Positions 48,534 through 59,200 of a DNA stretch of 64,000 nucleotides are shown piece after piece (the stretch's first letter is position 1; every line of letters begins with the position of its first letter). The DNA is taken from NCBI GenBank assembly GCA_008828725.1, contig MEHQ01000460.1, forward strand, positions 419,814-483,813. Direction: 5' to 3'. Made by a program: the position numbers and the translations under genes. Source of the DNA: Saccharina japonica (taxonomy: Eukaryota > Sar > Phaeophyceae > Laminariales > Laminariaceae). The notes under the pieces were generated by a model. The model saw only the letters and a program-made list of their open reading frames with translations, ran no database searches and was not told the origin of the DNA.

Positions 48534-48894
48534 GTCATACCCGGATAGGTCAAAAGTTCGGAAGAGTTGACATGATAGAGTGGGTCTACTATCAATGTTA
48601 ATAGAGCGCAAGCCGTCGCCATTTTTATGTATATCTGTATGGGGCATTTTTATGGTTGCGTACTACGTACGGATTTTATGTTTGCTAAAGCAGTACTTAA
48701 TTATTTTTGCTACAAAATATTATATATATAAAATCTTGTTACGAAGAAACATTCACATTGGTGATAAAAGCATACGAACACGTAAAGCATCGCATTGTGC
48801 TCTTTACCTCTGCTGATAATTCTAAACGAAGGGGCGTGCGAGGACAGGACATGGAGTGAAACTTCAAAGCACTTGGATGGACTTAATAAATTAG

Positions 48895-49020
48895 GGCTGA
48901 CGCTGCCGAGGGGGCATGGAGTGAATTGACACACGACACGCAGTGAGACGTGGAAGTGTGGAGGGCTTAAGCTTTATTTTTACCCATCCGCCGGAGGATA
49001 AAAAATAAAATAAAATAAAA
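48895..49020 (+). mobile_element. Poly(A)-tailed retroposon N
   Basis: GAGGGGGCATGGAGTGAATT, GACGTGGAAGTGTGGAGGGC, CCCATCCGCCGGAGGAT and a tail AAAAAATAAAATAAAATAAA. Confidence 0.7.
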
Positions 49021-49101
49021 GTGATTTGAATTATTTAATAGTTTGCATTAGTTATTTTGAAACCATAAGGTATCTTTGGTGGCAATTAATAGGTAGGAGG
49101 G

Positions 49102-49447
49102 GCCGGCCGTCCCAGCGGGCTAGCAGGTAACTCACGAAGCCTGTTTGTGTCAAGATCGTGAGCTCGAACCCCCCCCCCGAGTGCATGCTCGTACGTAGGG
49201 ACCTTTTCTCGCAAAAAAACATCTTGACTAGCGGGAAGTGCGAGAGCGTGAGTTAGTGAGATTCGACGAAGATCGACGAGCGTTGGGGAGGCTAAACCCT
49301 CTGCGCGATAAAAATCAAGGCAAGAACCGTAGTGGGGGAGGAGGGAGAGGAGCCTACTTTGTGAGCCCGGATCTGAGTTACGACTACGAGGGAGAAAGAC
49401 AGAAGTGCGAAGATATTAATTGGCACGGAGAAAAAAAAGAAAAAAAA
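49102..49447 (+). mobile_element. SINE I copy 4
   Basis: tRNA-like head (GGCCGTCCCAGCGGGCTAGC, AGGTAACTCACG, GTGAGCTCGAACCCCCCC), GACGAGCGTTGGGGAGGCTA, GAGCCTACTTTGTGAGCCCG, then GACAGAAGTGCGAAGATATT and a tail of A-runs. Confidence 0.85.
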
Positions 49448-49464
49448 GAGGTCTCAACCAGGGG

Positions 49465-49648
49465 TATGCGACAAAAAGAGAAAACCACACCACACTCCTA
49501 GGAAGGTCAGAAAGAAAAACAAACCGGATCGCTGTGATCACAGGACCAGATGAGCGAAAACCATTTTTTTTTTCGTTTTTAGTTCCTTTTTTCACTTGGT
49601 TTCAGAGACCCCCCCTAATTTGTTTTCGCTGGTGGGGGGGGGGGGGGG
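49465..49648 (+). repeat. RP repeat, R half with 15-G run
   Basis: GAAAACCACACCACACTC, GCTGTGATCACAGGACCAGA, TTTGTTTTCGCTGGTG and G15 (49634-49648). Collinear with 15835-16018. The P half resumes at 52656, beyond the LINE. Confidence 0.78.
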
Positions 49649-52636
49649 GCGTGCGACTCTTTTGTTGCTTGCCTTAGTCATTTGACCATTGACCACGCAT
49701 CCCTTTCGAGACGGAGCACCGTTCCTACTCCTAATAGAGACACCTCCAACACTTGGGCGCTCATTACGTTGTTTCCATATATTACAGAGAAACCTTTTGC
49801 TAATCTTATCCCCTTCCTGCTTCGCCGCCTGTGGCCACCATCTATCTCCTAAGATAGCGATCGTTTTCTCGCTACTATTTAGTGTACCAAACTGCTCCAT
49901 GTCACACTCGTCTATTTTCCCCATCTCCTCTTAGCACATCCCTTTCCTCCTTGTACCTTTCACATTCTCCCACTATGTGAACTCTACTCTCTATGGCTTT
50001 GCCACATGGGCACATCTGTGCCTCTACTTCCTCCTCCTCCCGGCTACTGGTATACCTCCTCCTTCTTTCTGGCAGGTCCAGGTCCCCTACACGAAATCGC
50101 AGTTTCAGCTTTTTCGCGAAGTCCATTGGGCCGTGCAGATACCTTTTCATTCCTATTCCTTCTCTCAACCCCCCGTACATCTCTAAGTGTTCTTCCCCTT
50201 CCACCTTCTTTCTCAGTGCTAGCCTTTCCCTTCTTTCTATCCTTTCTTTCACTTCTGTCTTGTATCCGCTAAATTTCTCTATGGCCAGCGTCTCTTTTTG
50301 GTTTCCTATTTCCTTCCATACTTTCTCGACTACGCTATCCCACCTTATTCCAGCTCGCCCTTTGGTTACTTTCTCCCATACAGCTTTATCGGCTATGGCT
50401 GGCAACCTCTTATTTGGCATGTTCTTTACTTTATATTGCCATTTCAACTTACGCACGTCTCTATTTGTCTTAAGTGGGTACATTCCCAGTTCTGCTCTCA
50501 ATACTGTATTACTCGTCGTACTTGAGCATCCTAGTACTTTTTTAGCTGCTGTCATCTGTACTGTTTCCAGCTGTTTTACGAGCTTCGCGTTCCCTTCCCA
50601 TACTTCTCCTGCATATTCTAGCTTTGGTACAATCACATTCATCAGTATACATCTCTTAATTCTAGTGTCAAGGTGCGAGTCTGTTAGGACTGCTTCCATC
50701 TTGCCTACGTGTGCCTTACCCTTGCCTATTATTTTATTTATGTGTGCATCCCAAGAGCAATCTTTTGAGATTTCTACGCCAAGGTACGTATACTGGTCTA
50801 CGATCGGTAATTCATCTTCTCCCCACTTCCACTTACAAGTTACCGGACTCTCCTTATCTTCGTTACATACAACTACTGCGCACTTTTTTACGTTCGCCGT
50901 CACTCTCCACTTCCTGGTGTACTCGATTGCCTTCTCTATTTGTTTCTGCAGTCCTTCGGGTGTTTCTGATATGCAAACGAAATCATCAGCAAACATCAAT
51001 CCCGACACCGTATCTTCCCCCACCGTGACTCCCTGCGATGCTGCTTCTACTGCTACTATCATGTCATTAATGTATACCTTGAATAGGTTAGGTGATAGCG
51101 TACATCCCTGGGCAACTCCCTGTAGGATATCAACGTACTTCGATATTTCCCCGTCCAACATCACAGCACTTCTCGCACATTCCGTCATCTTCTTCATCAT
51201 TCTCCACATCTTTCCTCTTATCCCTATTTCCCACAACTTTTTCCACAGCCCATTTCTCCATACTGTATCGTAGGCCTTCTGTACATCTAAAAAGAAACAG
51301 TACGTTGTTAGCCCCGCGTCTTTCCTGCCTTGGATTATCTTACCTAATGTGTACACATGGTCGACGCAGCTACGGTTTGGCCTAAATCCTGCTTGCCCTT
51401 CGCTAATCTTTTCTTCCTTCTCCATCATTGTTCCCATTCTATCGTTCAAAATCTTACAGAACGTTTTACCTACAGTGCTTAGTAGCGTTATTCCCCTATA
51501 GTTACCCGGGTCAGCCTTGTCTCCTTTCTTAAACAAGTTTACTACTACTCCTTCTCTCCATCTCTTAGGTGCGTACTCGTTTTTCCATATCCAGTTATAC
51601 AACTTAACCATCATGGTAAGCATTCCTTCTCCCCCGTACTTCCTAAATTCATTAACTATTTGGTCTGCCCCTGCTGCCTTTCTATTCTTAAGTTTAGCTA
51701 CACACTTCTTAACTTCTTCTCTTGTGAACTCTCCCTGTAACCCTTCTGAACCACTGTCTTCCCTTTCTGATGCATCTACGTTCGCCTCCGCCCACGCGTT
51801 GATATCTTTCTCAAATTCTTTGTCGAACGTTTCGTTGGTTGTGGGCGTCCCTAGCTTGCGGTAATGCTCTACAAGTACTTCCCTTTTCCCCTTCGAACTA
51901 CTAACCATTTTACCGTTCTGTGCTCTTAATGTAGCTATCCCCGTATCTGCCTCTCCTGCTTGTTTGCCTAGTATCCCTTTTATCCCTACCCACATCTGCT
52001 TCATCCCGCCATCAAAGTCTTCATTCGTTTTAGTAACTACGTCTTTCCATACCCCTTTCTTCTTCTTCTCAACCACCTTTTTTACTTTATTTCTAGCAAT
52101 ACCATACTCCTCCCATCCTGAGGTAGTTTTGCTCGATGCGTATCTTGCGTGTGCCTTTCTCCTTACTCCTATAGCCTCTTTTACTTCGTCATCCCACCAT
52201 TTTACTGCTCTATTGCATATTATCAACTTTTTTCCTATTACTTTACTTGCTGTGGTCTTGACCAATTTCTCCCATCCTTCTATTATCCTCGCTCCTGCAT
52301 TATCTCTCTCTCTATTGTTCTTTGTCGTACCTATGCTTTCCAGCAGATCGGAAAAATGCTCTGCATTTTTAGTCATCTCTTCTTGGAACTCTTCCCGTTT
52401 TTCCTTTACTTCTAGTTTATCTATTCGCCATCTGTACAATTTCCTACCGCGCCTATTTTTGATAACTCTCGTCTGCTGGCTGTCTGTCCATATTAGGCAG
52501 TGATCCGTAGTTCCTACGTCCGCTGCGCATACATGTACTTCAGTTTCCTTACTACTTCCGTTTTTCTACCACTATAAAGTCAAGAACGGAGCTTTCTCCC
52601 TTTTGTATGCACTGTCTAGTCCATTCTGGCTCTGGC
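49649..52636 (-). mobile_element. LINE-G: APE-type non-LTR retrotransposon between G-runs
   Basis: The large open frame 52439-49902 encodes 845 residues. Before the RT lies an endonuclease/RT linker. The RT carries YRGITLLSTVGKTFCKILND, CFFLDVQKAYDTVW, QGVAQGCTLSPNLFKVYIND and the catalytic GLMFADDFVCIS. At the C-terminus CPCG...H....C resembles a zinc knuckle. Upstream, in other frames, SSVLDFIVVEKRK and a DHCLIW segment are the end of an AP-type endonuclease, so a frameshift near 52555 and a 5' truncation are present. Downstream, 49924-49650 continues the protein in another frame (ILGDRWWPQAAKQEGDKISK), implying a second frameshift near 49925. Imperfect 19-29 bp flanking repeats, TTGTTTTCGCTGGTG(G)n and TTGTTTGCTG(G)n, bracket it. 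Confidence 0.88.
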
Positions 52637-52655
52637 TTGTTTGCTGGGGGGGGGG

Positions 52656-52723
52656 TATTGAAAAAAAAAGTTGACTAATTTGTTTCCAGGGATCACAACG
52701 GTCCGGTTTTTCCCTCCAATATA
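52656..52723 (+). repeat. RP repeat, P half
   Basis: TATTGAAAAAAAAAGTTGAC, GATCACAACGGTCCGGTTTT and TCCCTCCAATATA between two G-runs (52646-52655 and 52724-52731). Same as 16019-16095 and 17210-17275. Confidence 0.82.
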
Positions 52724-52731
52724 GGGGGGGG

Positions 52732-52976
52732 TGTACTCATGTCGTGCACGGCCGTAGTCATATGACCATAGACCCTCGCATCCCTACAATGCCGGGACGG
52801 AGCACGTTGAGTTTTCACCAACCAGGCAGACATTGCTTGCACCAAGCGCGAAGCGCCGTGAGGTATTGGGCGAGTCGCGTGGAGGGTGAGCTGCATCCTG
52901 CTAAGAACCGCCTCTGAGGCGGACTTGCATATGAACGACAGCTTCAATGAGTTAATTTAATTTCTGGTTCTGGTGT
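52732..52976 (-). mobile_element. SINE-like family E copy 2
   Basis: Near-identical to 6007-6245 over its whole length. Left flank 8 G, right flank GGGGGGGAGGGGGTGGGG. The paralogous RP copy near 16096 has GGGGGGGGAGG with no insert, so it serves as the empty site. Confidence 0.85.
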
Positions 52977-54360
52977 GGGGGGGAGGGGGTGGGGGGTGGC
53001 CACTTCCGGAGACAGCAATGGGTTTTACTATGTAACTGCCTCGCGGATGCCTTACCATATTAACACTACGTGATACGACCATTCCCCTTGTGCGGAGCAA
53101 AGGTTCTCCACCCCGCACAAATGATCTACTCGACCGCCAGCTTTGGTGACCGCCAAAAAAAAAAAGGCACCCTGGTTGTCTAGCTCACGCAGCGAGTGGC
53201 ATGTTTTACAGCGTCGTTGCCAACCGACGCCAACCCAACCTAAATATATATCATATATTTATAGGGGGGGGGGGGTAATGGGGTGTCTGGGATTCAGATC
53301 CGCGCTCGCCCTTGTCTCAACCTGTCTCAACCGTTATATATACCCTTTAACAACTGCTAATTTTCTTCCACCGATGCACAGATTTTTTTCGATGCTTCCG
53401 GCGACGAGCACGCCGCACAGCATGCTGGCATGCCCACACCTCACCCGCTCTAGGCGAAAGCGGAGGTGAGACAAAACATCGTCCTCTTCTCCCGGCGAGT
53501 ATCGAGATACGATATACCTGATAATATATACCGTAGGTGCGTGCACTTTTATTTCCAACAATACTTGGGCAAGCGATAACTGTTGAGATGGGTGAGAGGG
53601 GGCTGGTGTTGTTGGGGGGGGGCAGAAGGATGAAGCTGGTCCTGATGAACGTGGAGCTGGTCCTGGGTCCCGATTAAGTACCGTCTCGCTGAAAGCGCGG
53701 TAACGGTAACAAGCGCGCAGCGTCTAACGTTGTGGCACCGAAATCGTGATCGGCCGTCCACGCTGTCACTGTTATTGCTGTCGTTGCCGTAGCTGCTGTC
53801 CATTTTTCAGACATGTCCAAGGCTACGCAAAACAAGCTGGCCTACATGTCTCCACGCTGCTGTCTAGGCTACTACAGTTGAGGCAGTGTGCACGTGGAGT
53901 ACGTAAGATGTGCGTGCTCGAGGCTGGCGAGCAGAGGCGAAACAATAGCTGTGCGGCTCCAGCACAAATATGTCATGAACACGGTGTACACGTGGAAAAC
54001 GTCGGCGTCGCTCATGGCCGGATGGTGGTGCTCGTGGCAGGGTGTGAGCTCCCGTAAAAGGCCCAGAGAAGCGTCAGCACGGATGAGGTGCAAGCTCCAG
54101 GGCCGTCGCATTCGGTAGTCGGTTGCAAGCCCCCACGGTTGCGACGATTTCGGGAGACCGATACAGCCGTCAGGGGCGTCGTAAAGTGGCGGTGGGCCCG
54201 ACCGTTGTCACGGCCACCACGGTTCGCGATGGCGTCTGCATCGTTGGGCGACTTTGCTGTCGCAGCTGCTGCCCGGAGGTGTAGCTGGTAGACGTTAAAG
54301 AGCGGCGGTAGTGGTTCGGGTGATAGGTTATATACAGCGAAAATCAAGTACCTAAAAAGC
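52977..54360. other. Unassigned sequence with G-runs and a GC-richer block
   Basis: A 13-G run near 53264 precedes GGTGTCTGGGATTCAGATCC, also found after the G-runs at 16103 and 17281. The block 53570-54330 has higher GC and long overlapping open frames on both strands, but none has a recognisable domain. Confidence 0.4.
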
Positions 54361-54960
54361 GCCCCCCCCCCTGCCGTAGCACCAGTCTTGCTACGGTACC
54401 GTAGAGGTGCGGTAGCACCTGTGTTGTTTGAGGCCCCTCGCGTGAGGAGCTCCGATCTTCACCCAAAGGCCTTACTTTGAGAAAGTAAGAGTATGAAGGT
54501 TTTGCAACTCGATGAATAATCCCATCGCCTGTTTTAGGTATATGGCGCATGCTAGGATACGATAGGGGTAGCAACTGATTTCTCCGGTGCCACTCACTTC
54601 GAGATCTCCATATAGCCACACGCTACGATGAGGGTGAGCACTTGATGCTCAAGAGGCTCCGCATCCGATGAGTCCTTTACCTCACCCAGAACGCTGGTTT
54701 GGATAAACATATAGGTACGACCCCATGAACAATCCCGTGGCATAGGTATAAAACGAATGCTGTCATGTAAAACACAGTCAGTCGCCGTTCTAACGATATT
54801 GGCTCGCTTCTCAGTTTTAAAGAGCCCCGACAGACATAAACTGTTTTGGCCGAAATGTTCTATACCCTCTCGCCTGAAGCTGACTTTGACGAAAGTATGT
54901 AGGTTTGAGGTTATGAACAATTCCGTGGCCTACAGTAGGTGCACGCGAAAAAACTACGTA
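54361..54960 (-). mobile_element. Decayed cluster of D- and A-type MITEs
   Basis: A D-type right end, CTGCCGTAGCACCAGTC (54371-54387), is followed by degenerate A-like pieces: GAGGCCCCTCGCGTGAGGAG, GGCGCATGCTAGGATACGAT and CACACGCTACGATGAGGGTG. Boundaries are unclear. Confidence 0.5.
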
Positions 54961-55091
54961 TTGCGTAACACAAATGGGGTACTGGGTAGTTCCTCGATTG
55001 AGGAGCTTGATCAGTCAGAAATGTTGCCTCATAAGGCGATAAAGGGATACCGCTACCATATCCATCGCACGCGTGGCATCGAGCACTCTTC

Positions 55092-55329
55092 GATGCATGC
55101 TACGGTTCTGAGGGTGATCACGTGAAGAGCTCTATACCTGCAGGAGTCAAAAACTGATGTTAGATGAAAATAAAGGTGCTACTGCCCGATGACCAATGCC
55201 ACGACCTAAGTGTCCAATGAACGTTTCTGCTAGACAAGAATGAGATTCCGGCGATTTCATTTCAAGGATCCCCGTCATTCATAAAAGGTTTCAGCCAAAA
55301 AAAGTGAGACTTCTATCGTAGCACGCGTC
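55092..55329 (-). mobile_element. MITE family A copy 23
   Basis: Reverse copy starting GATGCATGCTACGGTTCTGA and ending CTTCTATCGTAGCACGCGTC. Possible duplication CTTC/CTTC-like (CTTC 55088-55091; CTTC 55330-55334 with one extra C). Confidence 0.72.
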
Positions 55330-55475
55330 CTTCTTCCTTCTAGTAGGTGACCTTCGACCTGCATTCCCGCAAAATATTATCGGAATAACAATATAACGTG
55401 TCGCTTGCATTACGACACAAGCCGGTCGAGCCGTCTGAGCCCGGATCAACGACATAGTAAGCGGGCGGGGCCCCC

Positions 55476-55540
55476 GACTGGTGCTACGATAAGAGGGGCT
55501 ATACCCCTATTTTCACTGCCGTGCTGAGGCCAACCGTGCT
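55476..55540. mobile_element. MITE family D, left end only
   Basis: GACTGGTGCTACGATAAGAG and GGCTATACCCCTATTTTCAC resemble the left 50 bp of D-1. No right end was found nearby. Confidence 0.4.
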
Positions 55541-56290
55541 GCTGTACTGGTTCTGCACCACACACAAAACTGGACTTGAAAACCTGTTGTTGGTGTAATG
55601 AGGTGCTCAGGGCTATATTATGGTTGTGAGATAAACCGTATAGGTCCAAAGCCTTGTGCCATCTAAGATTGTTCCCGTATAATGAAGCTTCCGTGGTAGA
55701 AAAGGGAGGCAATAGCACGAGGATTTGTACGCCCGTGGGGATGTTCTGAGCATCAAAATATTCCTTGAAGACAAGAGAACCCGTGGGAATCAGTTTTAGA
55801 ATATCACACGGTTGGTTTTACTTTGCCCCTTAGGCCAAGACAGGCGACAACTGAGGAATAGCTAAGCATCATGGGAAAGTTCGCTATGCTCTTTTAGCTA
55901 CCCGCCTAGCGGGCTATTTGTGAGAGCACAAGGGTTTTGCAGCTTTGAAGCAAAGTCCACACCTACCCACGTTCTCTCCCAGCTCTACCCAGCTCTATCC
56001 CTGTTGTCTCCCATCGACAGAGGGTTATTATAAAACAAGAGGTCACCTAAACTGAAGAGAAGCTGTGATTCCCAGCCAGGAACTATAATACCTGCACCCC
56101 TTCCATCATATCTCGAGCATCACTACATTTAGCGTCGACGGGAGGACACGCCCTGAGCCCCCTGTTCTGCCCTCCTCCCAAGCTCCACGCATTACGAGCA
56201 CACAGACCACCACAGGTATGGAGTATCCTAGCGAGTTTCCCCCTGTTCACCAAGTACTTTGAGACCGGGTCTCCCAGGGTATCCTCTCCC
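55541..56290. other. Unassigned sequence upstream of the Ty3/gypsy fossil
   Basis: May include the 5' leader or LTR of the fossil. I could not match it to any sequence after 61800, so no LTR pair is called. Confidence 0.3.
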
Positions 56291-56295
56291 CGCGT

Positions 56296-59200
56296 ATGCG
56301 CACCCACGTGGACCCTCCCGGACCATCGGCTCTGCCGATCGAACCCCTCGCGAACTCAAGGATTCCAGTCAGCCCCGTTCATTCGGACCTTTCTCCATCC
56401 CCGCCGACGCCTCAGGACGATAGCCCACCAAACCACAACCAACCCCCACTACCCTCCGACACCACGGAATCCCGAAACACTTTTCATTTTTCTGGCATTC
56501 CTCGTCCATCTTCCCGCAGTGGTGCCCGTGCGACATCGACTACGACGGTTTCAAGTGCAAGCGCGCCGAACAGATCATGATGGCCGAGGAGGCTGCGCTC
56601 TCCGCAGACACCACAACCGAGCTCCGCATCCGCTCAACCACCGAGCCAGCCGTGCGAAACCCCTCTTGGATGGACCGTCATCGGCTTGAATCAAGAGTGC
56701 TGGGAACGACACCGCTATTATATCGTTTTCACGGCCAACATGCACAAGTACCTCAACAGCCCAGGCCTGCGACGAGCGCTCGTAGCCAGAGGCAACCAGC
56801 GCCTTGCCGAGGCAGCCCACATGACCTCGTCTGGGGCATCGGCTATAAGGCCGACCACCCCCTGGCTCGCGACCCATCGCGTTGGCACGGACATAATCTG
56901 CTTGGTTGAATATTGATCGACCTTCGCTGACACGTTGGCTCCCACCCCTCCAGAAGGTTACTACCCGGGCCGCACTCCACCGCCCTTTCCGCCCCCTACG
57001 AGCCAACTTCCACCCCCACCCACTCTGCCCGAGTCTTACTCACCCATAACGGCATCCACGACACCAACGACCTTCCTCAACCGGCCTTCACGCCAAATTC
57101 CCCGCTTGGCCTCCTCCTGCCACCTTTCACCTCTGACTCCTTCCCCGTGAGTCAATTCCCCTCGGTTTCTGCAGTCTCCGCCGCAACCTCAACCTGCCGG
57201 ACTGCCTCCTAACGACCGATTCCTGAACGTGGTCCTTGCTTCATCGGTGGTGTTCTAACCGTCGATGACTTCGTATACCACGCTCCCTCGCCAGCACTCG
57301 CTCCCCTACCAACCCCCCAGCCCGTCCGCGGCGAACTTTCGCTACACCACCACGACCCTAACGGGGCATCCGCGTTGATTCCCGACGACCGTTCTACCGA
57401 CAACGTATACTACCTCCGATTGTCCCGACCCACATCCATCTCGCTGTCATCGACACCAACACTCATCGAGGACAACCTGGTGCGTCAGTCAGGCACCCCA
57501 GCGTTTACCGGGAAGTACATGGTGAACATGCTCCCGCGCGAGGACCACCTTTCCGATACGGCAATATTCGTCTCCGACGGGTATCAGACCATTCTACTTC
57601 CAGGATCCACCGATCTCGAGCCAGGTGACCTCCTTGGCACCTCCACTTCCCCGCTGGTACAAGTACCGTTAGCCACCCTCCGACACCTATCCTTCGTCCC
57701 CGACATCCCGAACGTAGGGTCCACGACAACACCCCCGTAGCCAGCGAGGGCCCGCCACAAAAGGACCTTCCTCCCGTACTGAAACCCCCGTACCGACAAC
57801 TCCTTGCACGCCTCGACCCCGACCAACGATCCAGCTTCGTCCGCATCTGGGACCGTCTGCCGTTGCACCTACGCAACGTCGTGTTTGATCTTCACGGTTC
57901 TAGATGGTCGCCTTCGATGATCGACGACTTGGGTGGCGTCCTCTGCGAGTTCCAGGGCCTCTTATCCACCCCCAAGACCGGCTTCGGCTGCTGTTCCCTT
58001 ATCTCCTTCGAGATTTCCGTGCCCACGGACAGCGCTCCGGTTGCCTCCCGCCCATGTCGGATCATCGCCATCCTCGCCAAAAAGGCGGACGTCGTCCTCG
58101 ACCAGTACCTGGCCGCCGGCCTGATTCAGCACTGAATGGTGCCATACTCCAGCCCCTTGGTCACCATACCCACAAAGGATGGACGCGTTCTTATCACAAG
58201 CAACTACAAGAAGGTGGACGCCATCAGCTCCCTCGGTCAGCTCCCCATCCCCCGCGTCGACGAGGTCCTCGGCTCCTTGGGCAAAAGTCGCATGTTTTTC
58301 CTGTTCGACTCGGTCTCCTCTTTCCACCAGATTACCATCGACAAAGACACCATCCCCTGACAACTGTTTACACCCCCAACCGACTGTTCGAATGGCTTGT
58401 TATGGCGCAAGGCAGCAGCGCCTCCCACGGCGGGTTCGTAAATATCATTAACGAGGTCATCAAAGGCCTGGAACGCGTTGCCGCATACCTCGACGACGTC
58501 ATCGTCTTCGACCCCACCCATTCCGCCAACAGCACCAACATTCGAACACTCTTTGCACACCTGCGGAAGAACAACCTCACACTTTCCACTGTCAAAGCCA
58601 AAGTTGGCGTTACCACCGCCGATGGTTTTGGTCACACCTGGCTTCAGCCCCAACTCCGGCAAGGTCGCCGCCCTCACCAAGATTCCCATGCCCCAAAACA
58701 AGAAAAACGTAGGTACGCTCACTTCTTGAAGGCATCAATTATCGCGTCAAGTTCCTGGCCAACCTTTCGCGACGCCTTCGCCCCCTTAACGCCTTACTAA
58801 AACAAGGCGCCGCCTTCGACTTCACCCCCGCCATGGAAACCACCGTTCGCGACATCCTTCGCGAACTAGCCAAATCCCCGATTCTGGTCTGCCTTGACTG
58901 GAATATCGTCGCCGACAACTCTCACCCCTTCCAGCTACACTGCCATGCTAGCCTCGGCGGCTTTAGCGCCTCCTTGCAGCAAAAAAAAAAACAGAACGGC
59001 TGCGTCCAACGCATTATGTACACCAGCCGCGCGACCCTAGACTCTGAACGTTCGTGGACGCCCCTCGATCTCGAGACCGGAAGCAGCGTGTGGGCAATCA
59101 AAAGACTGCGCGGTCAACTCTGGTCCATCAAATTCCAATCTACTCAGACCACACGGAACTCGAAATCATTTCCAAGGTAGGTGAACACAACGCTCGCGTC

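Noticed and set aside
47947-48647. Long minus-strand reading frames of Cys and Val
   Set aside because: They are translations of the CA microsatellite in three frames.
49993-51273. A 426-codon plus-strand frame (and several shorter ones) opposite LINE-G
   Set aside because: It lies exactly antisense to the RT domain and has low-complexity Ser/Leu/Pro content; a shadow.
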